Below are positions 44,094 through 55,750 of a stretch of DNA of 64,000 nucleotides, piece after piece (within the stretch, counting starts at the first letter, position 1; each line of letters begins with the position of its first letter). The position numbers were made by a program, and so were the translations under genes. The stretch is from NCBI RefSeq assembly GCF_052857255.1, contig NC_135505.1, positions 65,512,149-65,576,148 on the forward strand, given 5' to 3'. Under the pieces are notes generated by a model. It ran no database searches. It was not told the DNA's origin and was given only the letters and a program-made list of their open reading frames with translations. Origin of the DNA: Amblyomma americanum (Eukaryota; Arthropoda; Arachnida; Ixodida; Ixodidae).

Positions 44094-46380
44094 TGTGGAT
44101 GGGCACCAGTTAAAGAAATTCAAAATTGCTGCATAGCGCCGTAATTAAATGCCTCTCGGTGTCGCAGCGTAGATGGAGAGTAGCCGCTGGCCGAAAACAC
44201 TGTAGTGGGTCTGAGCAGGAAGTAGTTTCCAAAAGTAAAAGGACAAAGGCCGGCACTCCATGTGAATGGACTGCTCAAGGACGGCTCCGATGGCATCGCT
44301 GAAGGCATTCACCATCAACTCACAAGGGACGCTGCTGCGCGGATGTGTCAGAAGCACGGCTTTTGCGGCAGCATTCTTGGCATGGCGGCATGGACTTCTG
44401 ATGAGCAGGAAAGAGCAGAGGACGGACAAGCGGTCGACCGAAAGAGGTCAGTGAGCGTGCAGAGCAGCTCTGCGCAGTGCGGTACAAAGCGCTGGTAAAT
44501 ATTCACCATCCCGAGGAAATGGCGAAACTGGCGCAGTGTCGTAGGCTAGGGATAATCATGGATGGTTGTGACCTTTGGCGGGGGAGGACAGATACCATGC
44601 GATTACATGCGGTGGCTGAAAGCTCGAGCTCAGATGCGCCAAAAACACACTTAGTGGCGTTCACGACCCAGCTGTACTGCTGTAGGTGTTGGAAGGAGCG
44701 ATGAACCGCTGGAAGGTTTGAGCCGAATTGTGGAGCCCAAACGCATGCGGACGTGCCGAAAGAAAGCAACGGGCGTCGTTATGGCCGTCTCAGTTAGGTC
44801 GACAGAGTAGACAAGCATCTGGTGGTATGACTTAAGCAGGTCCACTTCGTCAAAGCGTGGTGTAAAGTCCTGGGCGTGATGCAGCGGATAGCTGTTGTGG
44901 ACAATCCTGGTGTTCAACGCTCGATAGAACCGCATGACCGCCAGCCACCGAGATTACGCCTGGGGACTAGATGCAGCGGAGAAGCCCACGAGGTGAACCA
45001 CGAGTTTACATAGCCGAGCTGGAACATGCGTTTGAACTCCCGTTTGGCGATAGCCAGATGGCCCTCAAACAGGAGGCGTGGTTGTGCGGCTGCCGGTGCT
45101 CCTCGGGTAAAGATATGCTGCGTCACTGCATAATCAGGCGGCTGAGTGAGCTTGTATAGCTTTGTTCAATCCGTAACGTCCAGCAGAATTTTCTCGAATG
45201 GAAGGAAAGGTATCATCATGCGGCGGCCGATGTCGGCAAGGCCGGACAGGACTCCAGAGATCGAGAGGCGATTCAAGCCGACAGTCAGCGATGACGCCGC
45301 ACGCTTACGTAGAAGTAGGAGAGCAAACCTGAGCCGGTGATCGGTTTGATACCGTCAGCGACGAGGACGACCCATCGAAAGGTGCAGCGAAGCCTTCAGT
45401 TGAGGGTGAGGGAGCGAGGTCCGCACATCGCTATAGACGAAGCGTTGGCAGCACGGAGCGTCTCCCCTGCTAATTTGGAACAGTCACCCTTAATCAGGGG
45501 AATCACGCTGATATCGGCGCCCTTGTCTATAAAGAACCGGGCGCCAGAGAGCCACCGGCTACCAAAAAAAGGCGCCCAAAACGAAAAGCGACATCACACG
45601 CCGCCACAGTGATCTCAGTGGGCGTTTCCCGACCGCGAACAGGGATATGTGCACTTCGAGACGCGGTGACGGAAAGGCCGGTGATACCAGCGGATAGGTG
45701 TAGGGGTGGGGCTCCAAGTTTGAGGTGCGCGCGAAAAAGAGCAAAGGCTGGGACAAGGCGAACGTTTCTCTGGGGCAGGCGCTGGAGTGCGGCTACTGAG
45801 TCGGTGAAATTTTCGATGCGGGCCTCAAGGCGCGAAATCGACGGATCAACAGACGACAAGGAAGCAGTGACGTACACGAGGAACCACCTGATGAACCTGA
45901 TCGGCAAGCTCCGCCTGGCGGTCGAGGGTGATGTCGACGGCCTCTGCGAGGACAAGGCGTGTCGGTTGAGGAAGGCGTTGGAGGTATACGTTTCGAAGCA
46001 ACTTTGCATGGGTGGGGACGTCGCGATCGCCGAGAAGCTCCCGCATCCTGCGCAGCAGATGGGAGGGGCGCTGGTTGTCATGGTCCTCCTCGATAAGGAA
46101 CTGCTGGAGGCAGGCGCGTTCTGATGGCATGGTTCTTCCAGCACCTTGGTTTAGAGGTCATGGTATGGTGTATCTCCCCTGGGTTCGCAAAGAAAGTCCA
46201 AGAGCTCGCTGGCAACATAAGGAGGAACGGCAGGGAAGACCTGGCAGTAGCGAGTCGTGCCCGATGTGATGCGGTGGAGGTGGAACTGCGTCTCGATATG
46301 TAAAAACCCTGCGAGACAGCTCATTCGGATCTTGGCTAGAACAAAACTGCCAGCACTGACTTCACGCTACTGTTGCCTCT
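44094..46380 (-). pseudogene. Decayed Ty3/gypsy retrotransposon
   Basis: On the minus strand from high to low coordinate: a Gag relic (46130-45846; RRMRELLGDRDVPTHAKLLR, then a run ending VLAEAVDITLD), a protease relic near 45540-45490 where the catalytic triplet reads DKG instead of DTG, reverse transcriptase pieces (45126-44651; YVNSWFTSWASPLHLVP, VDLLKSYHQ) and an RNase H piece (44380-44150; NAFSDAIGAVLEQ). Frames change repeatedly and stops occur. LTRs were not found. It is inactive and older than the element at 47129. Confidence 0.8.
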
Positions 46381-47124
46381 AAAGCGATGGCACATACCAC
46401 AGCTGGGCCTCGTCTTGTTTTCTTCGTCGTTCGAGCGTGTTGGCAGTGTTCTAGGCGCATCAAGAGGAGTGCCCTATAACGCCTTTGGTATATAAGCGAA
46501 AGCGTAAACTGGTGGATGAGAGCGAATTTGATTATTAGCACTTCGACCAGAGCCATAGTTCTCAGGACCTTAGTGCTCTTGAGGCTCCTCTATTAGATCA
46601 TAATGCTTGACTTCTTACCTCGGATCAGAACTGCTTTGTGTCTTCTTTATTAGGCGAATAACCGCCTTTGCAGGCGTCAGGCTCCAGGCGAGACATGTCG
46701 TATTCGTGCGAGAAGGAACAAATGATTGCAGAGCGCAGCTGTGGAGAGACATCAGCCTCTTGACACGACGATATTTTATCTACTCTTTAGCCATCTCATA
46801 TCTTCCAACCACGCCAATACTGGCGTAAACACCACGCCAGAAACGCTGGTGCCAAGTGCATTGAGGTCGCAGGAGCATCAAATCCTGAACGCGTCACTAC
46901 ACTTTGGAATAAAAATTGCAGTCTGAGTGCAACATACAAGTTGTACAGTGCAGTGCGAGAGTAGGGCGAAAAAGCCCAACTGTGCTGCGCTGTTTGCAGA
47001 AATTTTTGGATTGCCTACACTGAAAAACACTCACACTGCCCAGATAAACTCTCATTGTAATAGCAGTAACTCTTGATACCATGAACGCCTCATTTTGTGA
47101 TTTCACTTGAAGGTCATCTACTTT
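46381..47124. other. No recognised feature
   Basis: This is unique-looking sequence between the decayed gypsy element and the next LTR element. Confidence 0.4.
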
Positions 47125-47128
47125 ATAT

Positions 47129-47501
47129 TGCCGCGAATATTTGCAGTGTTTGTTCGTTTTTCAAATCTGCCGCGACACCACTTTATCGCTTTGTTTGCGA
47201 CGCAAGACGCGACTAGATTTATCTCGATTGATCGCAGCCAGGCAAAGCTGATTCTACGTTGTTCCGGAATGTTCTAGTAACTTTGCGCCCTTTATCTCGA
47301 ATGTTCGCTATCAGCTTTAAATTGAGCACGGCCGACAGCGGCGGGCATTGTGTTCGACGACCGCCGAGCACGTTTGTCGCTTCGCCGCCGCCGAGTGATT
47401 CAGTCCATTTTGGGTGCAAGTCAGCCCAATAAACAGTTCTTTTAGAAGACCCTTTCGTCCGTCTTCATCGCTGCTTCGACTGCCGTCACCACTGCGTGAC
47501 A
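47129..47501 (+). repeat. 5' LTR (373 bp)
   Basis: It starts TGCCGCG and ends GTGACA, with AATAAA at 47428-47433. By eye it differs from the 3' LTR at about five positions. Confidence 0.93.
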
Positions 47502-47527
47502 TCTGGTGGAGGTGCGGGGTAACTTCC

Positions 47528-48879
47528 ATGTTCCGGACGCCGCCTTCAAGTCGTGAACCCAGCCCTAAGCGCTTCACACCCGAGGACGAACCAGCAGCTC
47601 AGCGAGCCAGCCGACGTCTCCAGGGAGAGGAGCCTGAGTTCGGGAAACTGCCAGACCGCACCAGACAGCGAAAAGACGCTGCTACCAGCACTGCAACCTC
47701 GCCAAAGATGTCGACACCGATCATACTGCAGCAGCCGCGGGTGCCGCCAACTTTCAATGGATCCCTAGGCGAAGACCATGAAGAATGGTTGGACCAATTT
47801 GAGCGCGTGGCGTCATTCAACAAGAGGGATGATGCGGCAAAGATTGGACACGTTTTTTTCTCATTGGATGGCTCCGCACGCACGTGGTACGAAAACTACG
47901 AGTCGTCCCTTACGACATGGGGCTATTCAAGAGAGAACTATTGAAGGTATTCACCAGTGTCGTGAGGAAAGAAAGAGCCGAACGACTCCTCGAGTCCAGG
48001 ATCCAGCTTCCGAATGAGCCCGTCCGCAGTTACGTCGAGGAATTGAAGCGCCTATTTCGCCGCGCCGATCCCGGGATGACCGAGGAAAATAAAGTTCAGT
48101 TTTTAATGCGCGGCGTAAAAGAACAACTCTTTACAAGCCTCGTCCGCCAGCCGCCAAAAACAGTCGAGGAGTTTATGCAAGAAGCCTGCACGATTGAGGA
48201 TACCCTCGACGTTCGAGCTCGGCAGTACAATCGCCCTTCCTCTGCCTGTGCAATCCGTTCGGACACGCCGGCCACCACCAGCGACAGCTTGCGGGAAGTC
48301 ATCCGCGAAATCGTCAGAGAGGAGCTACGCCGATTACTGCCATCTTCCCCATAGCCACAAGCAGCGACTCTGATGGATGTGGTACGGGAAGAAGTGCAAC
48401 AGGCACTTGGCACCCCGACGGCCACAGAACCCCAGGCCATGACCTACGCCGCTGCAGTAAGTACTGCTCAGCCCCAGCGACAACCCCCACGTCCTCCCCG
48501 AGATGAGCCAATCGTTCCACAACGCCGCCTCCCAGCCCCCGCCCGCCCAGCCTATGACCGACGCTCAAGCCCCAGGAAATGCGACGCCTGGAGGACTTCC
48601 GACAACCGGCCGTTGTGCTTCCATTGCGGTGAGGCCGGCCATATTCTTCGTCACTGCCCGTACCGACGTATCGGTCTTCGAGGATTTGCCGTTAACGCCC
48701 CACGACCACGCTTCGGACAACGTCCGCACGAAATCGACGAGTACCTGCGTCGAGAAGAGTACACGCCGAACCGCTTTTCGCGCTCACCATCGCCGTCAAC
48801 CTCGCGCTTTGCGTCGCCACGCCGCAGCTACGCAGCCGCGGTACGAGGAAGGTCGCCCAGCCCCCGTAGGGGAAACTAA
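47528..48879 (+). pseudogene. Gag of the gypsy element, with a frameshift and a nonsense codon
   Basis: The frame opens in 47528-47944 (VPPTFNGSLGEDHEEWLDQF, the start of the retrotransposon Gag domain). It shifts near 47930 to the frame of 47884-48354 (RSYVEELKRLFRRADPG) and meets a TAG at 48352-48354, then stays open in the same frame to 48879. A CCHC zinc knuckle (CFHCGEAGHILRHC) lies near 48615-48660, followed by an Arg/Ser-rich tail. Gag would bind element RNA and form particles; the two lesions make it non-functional as read. Confidence 0.85.
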
Positions 48880-49013
48880 AGGCAGCAACCTCTGGAGGTG
48901 AGGTTGCTCACGAGCTAAACGCCGAAGATCCTCCACCGACCACGCCCCATGAAGACGCTGCACCCGCGACGCCGCATGAAGAACCAACACTCGCTGCACC
49001 GACGCCGCACACA

Positions 49014-50426
49014 ATGAGAACCTCGACCACGACGCAAGCTACCTTGAAATCGACGCCGCCCCCCAGAGGAGCTTCGACCACACGCCCAACCCGTGACTCG
49101 CATACGCCACGAAGCCGTGACCCGACGCCGAGAGCGACATGCAATGCAAGAGCCAGGACCTCCGACCTAGAATTGACTATCGACGGCCGGAAAGTTACCG
49201 CTCTAGTCGACACAGGAGCCGATTACTCGGTGATGAATGGAACATTCGCTGCGCAGCTCAGAAAAGTCACAACGGCTTGGGACGGCCCACAAATTCGCAC
49301 CGCTGGGGGCCACCTCATTACGCCATCAGGACGATGCACAGCGCGAGTGACTGTCAAAGGACATACCTATCCTGCGACCTTTGTTGTGCTACCGCAATGC
49401 TCCCGCGAAGTGATCTTGGGTATGGATTTCCTTAATGAGCATCAGGCGATCATCGACCTGCGATCCAAGCTGATCACGCTTTCGACGGACGAAGCCATCG
49501 CTTCGATGAAAACTCGGGAAAACCACGTTGCCCTGAGTATCCTGGAGGAAGAAGTGAGCGTCCCACCCCGATCAAGCGTTATCGTGACCGTAGGCGCCAC
49601 GAAAGCCATAAACACTGAAGCCATCATCGAGGGGAACATGCAGTTGCTACTAGACCGAGGAATCAGCATCGCAAGAGGCATCGCACCGAACGGAACAGCA
49701 GCAGAAGTGGCCAAATTTTTCGTGGAGTGCATTCTTCTTCGACACGGTGCCCCCGATGTGCTCATCACGGACAGAGGAACAGCACTTACGGCGGAACTCA
49801 CGCAAGCCATCCTGCGCTACAGCCAAACCAGCCACCGGAGGACAACTGCATACCATCCGCAGACCAACGGACTGACCGAGCGCCTGATCAAAACCATCGC
49901 CGATATGCTCGCTATGTATGTCGATGCCGAACACAACACCTGGGATGTCATCCTGCCTTACGTCGTCTTCGCCTACAACACCGCAGTGCAGGAGACCACC
50001 CAGATGACGCCTTTTAAGCTCGTCCATGGCAGGGATGCCACGACCACGCTAGACGCCATGCTGCCCAACGTTACAGAAGAAGAGAACGTCGACGTTGCCG
50101 CCTACCTTCAACGCGCAGAAGAAGCTCGAAGGCTTGCCCGATTACGGATCAAAGATCAGCAGCGGTCCGACGCCAGACGCTACAACCTACGAAGACGCAA
50201 CGCGGAATACAAGCCAGGAGACCAAGTCTGGGTGTGGACGCCCATTCGCTGCCGTGGATTGAGTGAAAAGCTTTTGCGCCGCTATTTCGGCCCGTACAAG
50301 GTTCTTCGTAGGCTGGGTGAACTGGATTATGTAGTCATCCCTGACGCAATGACTGCATCCCAACGACGCTGCGTACGACCAGAAGTTGTCCATGTAGTCC
50401 GTCTGAAGCCGTATTATGCGCGCTAA
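49014..50426 (+). pseudogene. In-frame protease-integrase remnant of gypsy Pol (470 codons)
   Basis: Residues 62-140 are an aspartic protease with LVDTGAD at 64-70 and ILGMDFL at 134-140. The protease ends near residue 222. The frame then passes directly into the second part of the integrase core: ITDRG (Asp about 253) and HPQTNGLTE (Glu about 289), followed by the C-terminal domain ending VHVVRLKPYY. Reverse transcriptase, RNase H, the HHCC finger and the first catalytic Asp are absent. The junction near 49686 keeps the frame open, which is unusual for a deletion. The upstream start is arbitrary, since Pol is normally made as a Gag-Pol fusion. Confidence 0.88.
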
Positions 50427-50534
50427 AGGCCGCTGCGTTTCCATGCTCTATTTTCGCAAGATCCGTTTTTTCCCTTACTAGTCGCATTATTTGTTTTAAT
50501 GCATCGGGTCGATGCTTCTTTGAGAGGGGAGTAA

Positions 50535-50907
50535 TGCCGCGAATATTTGCAGTGTTTGTTCGTTTTTCAAATCTGCCGCGACACCACTTTATCGCTTTGT
50601 TTGCGACGCAAGACGCGACTAGATTTATCTCGATTGATCGCAGCCAGGCAAAGCTGATTCTACGTTGTTCCGGAATGTTCTAGTAACTTTGCGCCCTTTA
50701 TCTCGAATGTTCGCTATCAGCTTTAAATTGAGTACGGCCGACAGCGGCGGGCATTCTGTTCGACGACCGCCGAGCACGCTTGTCGCTTCGCCGCCGCCGA
50801 GTGATTCAGTCCATTTTGGGTGCAAGTCAGCCCAATAAACAGTTCTTTTAGAAGACCCTTTCGTCCGTCTTCATCGCTGCTTCAACTGCCGTCACCACTA
50901 CGTGACA
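50535..50907 (+). repeat. 3' LTR (373 bp)
   Basis: This is the same length and ends as the 5' LTR, with AATAAA at 50834-50839. Confidence 0.93.
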
Positions 50908-50911
50908 ATAT

Positions 50912-51784
50912 TTATGGATTAAAGCTAGGTCAAAGACCCCTTTCCCAACATTTAGTGTTTTTGTCTAACGTAGACTTCTGTTATTTTCGATTTCACATAT
51001 TTTTGGTAATCCATATATTCAAAGCAGCTTTTGGTAATTTTTGTACTTCTCATTAATGAAGCGTATGCAATTAAATATTCCTGAACTGATAGTTTTCGAT
51101 AAAAAGGCTAACTAAAAAATTTATTTATTCTAGCAGTTTTCTTTTAGGTGATAGGAGTGCACGGCGCATATAAATTATAACAAATTTATTTCGTGCTTAA
51201 ATAAACAAACTACATCTTTTCCAAACTTCTTTATTCAGACTTAGTTTTGTGCTTAACAGTAACATTTAAAGGACCGTCACGTCAATAGAAAAAAAAGACC
51301 TTTCACTTTATTTTACCCTTTTCTCTCCAGACTCCCATAATTTTGCAGAATTTTCGGGAAAAACTAAGAGACGGTCGAGCGCAAGCTTTAGTCCTTGGCG
51401 TGAAAGAACCCTGCTTTTTAAACGCGTAGCAACGTGGTGACACGACATATAACTGTGGCAGAATAGATCAGGACACTGTGAGATTATTTATCAAAGCTTC
51501 GCGAGGTGCTTCAGAAAGCAGGTCTCCAAATTCAGTACCAGAGCTTGCCATTTCTGAAGGAGCAAGGAACTTAACCCCGGTGCGCGATACATCGAGGATA
51601 GCTTTCGCTGTTGCGTCTGAAGGTGGGACTGGTGATCACGCGGCTAACGTAGGCATGGTGTATTGTCTGCGGTAAAAAATTGTTTTTGATTAGCCCTCTT
51701 TGTGCAAGCGTTCTTGGTAGGAACGTCACGCATAAAGCCGAGCGTGACGTCAAGCGGATGAGCAGTTGTGCGCGTGTGCCGATA
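50912..51784. other. AT-rich spacer between two LTR elements
   Basis: No gene was recognised. The open frame at 51478-51675 has no motif. Confidence 0.4.
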
Positions 51785-51789
51785 CCATG

Positions 51790-52812
51790 TGTCACAAAAT
51801 TCGGCGCATATTCGAAAAAAAACGGTGCTGCGCGTAAGCAACCGCGTCTGCGCACAGTAAAATAAAACAAAAAACAACAGCTGAGAATGAGCCCCGGAGA
51901 GTGCGTAGCATTGCGTGCGCTGCTGCCCTTTCCGTTTCGCTCCCTGGTGCGGCGCCATCCAAGACATGTACGCACGCGCCCTCGATTGTACCAGAAGGTC
52001 GGAGTAGCATCTACTCGTTCTCGTCGGAGAGCGCGTAGCCTCGACGATGCAAAGTGGTGCCCTCTCCCTTTTAACCCTCGTGCCGCCAGCGGCGCAAGAC
52101 GAGAGTGCCCACGATGCTTCTAGAACCTTGTCTCCGATCTTGACCATGGGGTCGCGCGCCCGGTGCGAGGAGAAGGTTGTGCAGTTGATACTGCGTGTAT
52201 GTGCGCGCCTGCCTTGGCGCAAATAACTAACACACGCTTACCGCACCTATAAATGAGAGCTTTAACCGCTGTCTGTCAACCAGAGCCGTCATTTAAGCTT
52301 CTAAGAAACGCGCCCGCTCTAATCCCGGGAGAACACGACTGCCCAGCCACGGAGCAGCGAGGCTACGTGCGCCAGTCTGTGGATCTGCCCCGTCGTGCTC
52401 GTCACGTCGTCGGACTGTCACAGTGCCCGGTGAAAAAATTGCGATTTGATGTGTATTTTGTTGAATTGTTATCTCTCTCTATTGTTACTTTGCACGAGTG
52501 CATTGTATTTGTAAATCACTTCGTATCTGCTCGTACGAGTGATTGTGAAAACCTCTGTAGCGTCTCTTCGTTGCATAAACTTTGTTTTGTTTTGTGAACC
52601 TTTGGCTCCGACCGATTCTCTGGCTTTCGACCAGCGAAACCTTGGCACCAACCGACCAACCCTCTTTTTTCAGTTGGTAGGTGGTCTCAGGCTGAGCTTG
52701 CCACGATGAGTCGAGGGCACCTCCTTTGTGGCTGAGACCGCTCCCCCCCCCCCCCCCCCCCACGCTCTAAGTTTGTCTGGCAGTGCACGCAAAAGTGCGC
52801 GAAGTGGTGACA
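51790..52812 (+). repeat. 5' LTR (1023 bp)
   Basis: It contains a TATA-like TATAAAT at 52248-52254, conserved at 55053-55059 in the other LTR, and a C-run of 19 bases (52743-52761). Many substitutions and some length differences separate the two LTRs, so the insertion is clearly older than the one at 31345. Confidence 0.9.
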
Positions 52813-53003
52813 TATTCTGGCGTCCGCGACAGGACTTTTGGTACTTTGTAAGCTCAGAGAACGGAGAAAGAGTCGAAAGGAGTTTACGAAGAGGTCGTAA
52901 ACGAGTGTTTAGCAGCAGAGCGATGTTGTGAGGAGCCACGCTGGAGCGGTTATTGAGGTTTACCATGTAGAGGTAGTCTGCCTTGAGTTCAGTATCCGAA
53001 AAT

Positions 53004-54371
53004 GAACTTGAAGGAACTAGTTGAGGTTGGCATCCAAATGGGGATGTCCAGGGCTACTGTAATCGGTGAACCAAGAGAGAGAGAAGGTTGAAAAAAAACA
53101 GAAGGCAAGAGAAGCTGCTGAGAAAGAAAGGTTCAAAGAGAGTATGCAATCCTTGTGAGGAAGCTTGCTGAGGTTCGGCTTTTGATTAACGTCAGGGAGC
53201 CAGTAGAGCTTATACCCAGAGCGGCCGGGTGGAACACAAACGAGTCTGATTTGTCGGGAACCACGGAAGAGGTCGTAACTAGCTCCACTAGCAAGAGTCT
53301 AGTTGTGGAACAGCCGGTTCTTACAGCTGAGATTGAACAAGGTGAGGATCAGACCGGAGTGTCGCTTCCTCAGGACTGTGATAGTGTAGCTACTACCAAG
53401 GCAGTAGGCACTGAAGAGGAGGCCAACTGACACTGCAGTCACAGGGAATCTTAAGGAAGGCGCCTGAAGTTGAGGAAGAAAGCAGGAGTTCACCGAGAAT
53501 TCTGATTACTGCACGCCTGATTATTGCAGTAGTGGCCGTGGGAAAGAACGGTCAAATGTCAAAGGGTGCGAAAGCTCCGACGCACTTGCAGATGAGGAGA
53601 GCACCACCAGAGAAAAACCAAAATCTGTTCCGAGTGAACCCTCGAGCAGCGAGGAGGCCTTTCCCAATGAGGAAAGTCATGAAAATTTTGCCTGTAAGAA
53701 AGGCTAAAGTGCAGTGCAAGGATTGAAGGACCACGGCACTTAAAGAGTCGAGCTCAAGACAAGAACTCGGGAAAAAAGTGCGGTGCTCAAAGAACTAATA
53801 CGGACGGAACCAGTAGCTTCATTGCGAGAACTAATCTCGAACGATGCAAATGAAATGTAAATGGGCTTGCCCCGAAGAATAATGAGGAAGGAAGAAGGAC
53901 GAAACAGAATCAAGCTGAAAACAGCTAAGTCGGGTGCAAAAGAAGCTGCACGAACACTGCAGCAAAGTGAAAAAAACGCTGAGACGAATTAGCCCCACTT
54001 TCAGAAGGGACCCAGTGTGGAAGCATAAGCGCAAACAGAAGAACGCACGCCGAGAAGACGAAACACACGAGAAGTGGAGCCGTCATGAACGACCTGACGT
54101 AAAATAATTTCGCAACAGACGCGCTAGCCGAAGGAAAAGAGGAAGGCCTCGAAGTACGAGCAGAAACACAGAGAGCAGTACAAGTAGGAAGAAGAACCAG
54201 AACCGCGTTCGGAAGAGAAGCCTCAGTATAAAGAGGAAAACGAGCAGAACGCGCGACAGGAAGGAACCCAGAGTCGCGTTAGAAAGCGAGCCACAAACGC
54301 TTCCGAAATCACGAGCGGGCAACTTTATTCCGAACCGAATCCATGCGCCGAATGAGGAAATATTGGCGCAG
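53004..54371 (+). pseudogene. Degenerate Gag-like interior of the long-LTR element
   Basis: An ATG at 53004 begins MNLKELVEVGIQMGMS followed by a Glu/Lys/Arg-rich coiled-coil-like stretch, the pattern seen at the start of Gag in a group of arthropod gypsy elements (family memory). Frame changes follow, with an open piece at 53155-53430. The remainder to 54371 is purine-rich and highly charged without a motif. Confidence 0.5.
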
Positions 54372-54585
54372 GAATGCCTTTAACGTGTGTGCTTCCTCTT
54401 TGTGTTGTAGTAATCTGTTGCCGAGTGGCGGCTTGTATTGAATTTTGTCAATTGACAAGTTTTGTCTACGTGGAGACATCATTGTATTTCGGCATTCGCC
54501 ATTGAGTTTGTGAGCGCAAGCATGTGCGTACGAGTTTTGTGTATTGTGAATATTGTTTGAAAAATATTCTTAAAGGAAGGGGCAT

Positions 54586-55639
54586 TATCACAAAATTCAG
54601 CGCATACTCGAAAAAAAGGCGCTGCGCGTAAGCAATCGCGCCCGCGCGCACTACAATAAAACAAAAAAGAACAGCGGAGAAGGAGCCCCGGAGGGCGCGT
54701 AGCTTTGCTTGTGCTACTGCCCTTTCCGTTTTGCTCGCCGGCGCGGCGCCAACGGAGACATGAGACATGGACACGCGCGCCGTCGATTGTTCCAGAAGGT
54801 CGGAGTAGTTTCTACTCATTCTTGTCGGAAAGGGTGTAGCCTCAACCATGCAAAGTGGTGCCCCCTCCGTTTTTCCCTTCGCGTCGCCGACGGCGCAAGA
54901 CGAGAGTGTCCTCGATGCTTCTCGAACCCGGTCTCCGAGCTTGAGCAACGGCGTCGCGCGCCCGATGCGAGGAGAAGGAGCTTGTGCAGTTGATTCGACG
55001 TGTATGTGCGCGCTTACCTTGGGGCAAAGAACGAGCAGACGCAGACCGCGCCTATAAATGAGGGCTTTAACCGCTGTCTGTTAGCCCGACCCGCCGTTCA
55101 AGCTTCCGAGAAGCGCGCCCGCTCGACTCCCGGTAGAACACCACCACCCTGCCACGGACCAGCGAGGCAACGTGCGCCAGTCTGCGGACCGACCCCGTCG
55201 TGCTCGTCAGGTCGTCAGGCAGTCGCAATGCCCAGTGAACAAATTGCGTTTTGTTCGTTTGTTTCTCTCTGTGTTCGTGCACGTTCGGTGTAGGGATTCT
55301 GTTGTATTTTGATCTCTCTGGTGTTACATTGCTCGAGTTCCATTGTATCTGTAAATCACTTCGTATGTGCTCGTATGAGTCATTGTGAAAACCTCTGTAT
55401 TGTCTCTTCGCTGTATAAACCTTGTTTTGTTTTGTGAACCTTTGGCTCCGACCCATTCTCTGACTTGCGACAGGCGAAAGCTGGGCACCAAACGACCAAC
55501 CTCCTTGTCACTTGGTAGCTGGGCTCCGGCTGAGCTTGCCACGCTGAGTCGAGGGCATCTCTTTTGTGACCGAGACCGCTACCCCTACACGCTGTAAGTG
55601 TGTCTGGGAGTGCACGAAAAAGTGCGGGAAGTGGTGACA
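54586..55639 (+). repeat. 3' LTR (1054 bp)
   Basis: It begins TATCAC where the 5' LTR has TGTCAC, so the conserved TG end has mutated. The rest follows the 5' LTR throughout. Confidence 0.9.
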
Positions 55640-55742
55640 CCATGGTAACCAGAGAGACCCCACCGCTGCGCCGCATTCTTCGCTGCCGCCTCGCCGCACG
55701 CCGCTCTATCCCCCGGACCCCGCGTCGCATGCCAGGATTGCG

Positions 55743-55750
55743 TATAAAAG
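55743..55750 (+). promoter_or_regulatory. Strong TATA box in a GC-rich block
   Basis: TATAAAAG followed by GCGG, just right of the LTR element in a GC-rich 100-bp block. It looks like a core promoter, but no convincing first exon follows: small frames at 55793 and 55973 lack a clear signal peptide or domain. Confidence 0.35.

Larger units (their letters stand above)
47129..50907 (+). mobile_element. Ty3/gypsy LTR retrotransposon with RT/RNase H deletion
   Basis: Two 373-bp LTRs (47129-47501 and 50535-50907) bound it, with ATAT duplicated outside (47125-47128 and 50908-50911). A putative primer-binding site beginning TGGTGGAGG lies two bases after the 5' LTR (47504), and a polypurine tract (AGAGGGGAGTAA) lies directly before the 3' LTR. 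The interior carries a broken gag and a protease-integrase frame. The reverse transcriptase, RNase H and first part of integrase are missing, so it cannot move by itself. Confidence 0.93.
51790..55639 (+). mobile_element. LTR retrotransposon with about 1-kb LTRs and no pol
   Basis: Two long direct repeats (51790-52812 and 54586-55639) end TGTCAC...GTGACA at the left and TATCAC...GTGACA at the right. CCATG is duplicated outside (51785-51789 and 55640-55644). A primer-binding site (TGGCGTCCGCGACAGGAC, 52818-52835) follows the 5' LTR, and a polypurine tract (AAAGGAAGGGG) precedes the 3' LTR. The 1.77-kb interior has a Gag-like start but no recognised Pol, so the element is non-autonomous or heavily deleted. 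Confidence 0.92.

Noticed and set aside
45609..46124. 171-codon plus-strand frame
   Set aside because: It is the antisense shadow of the decayed gypsy gag and protease region on the minus strand.
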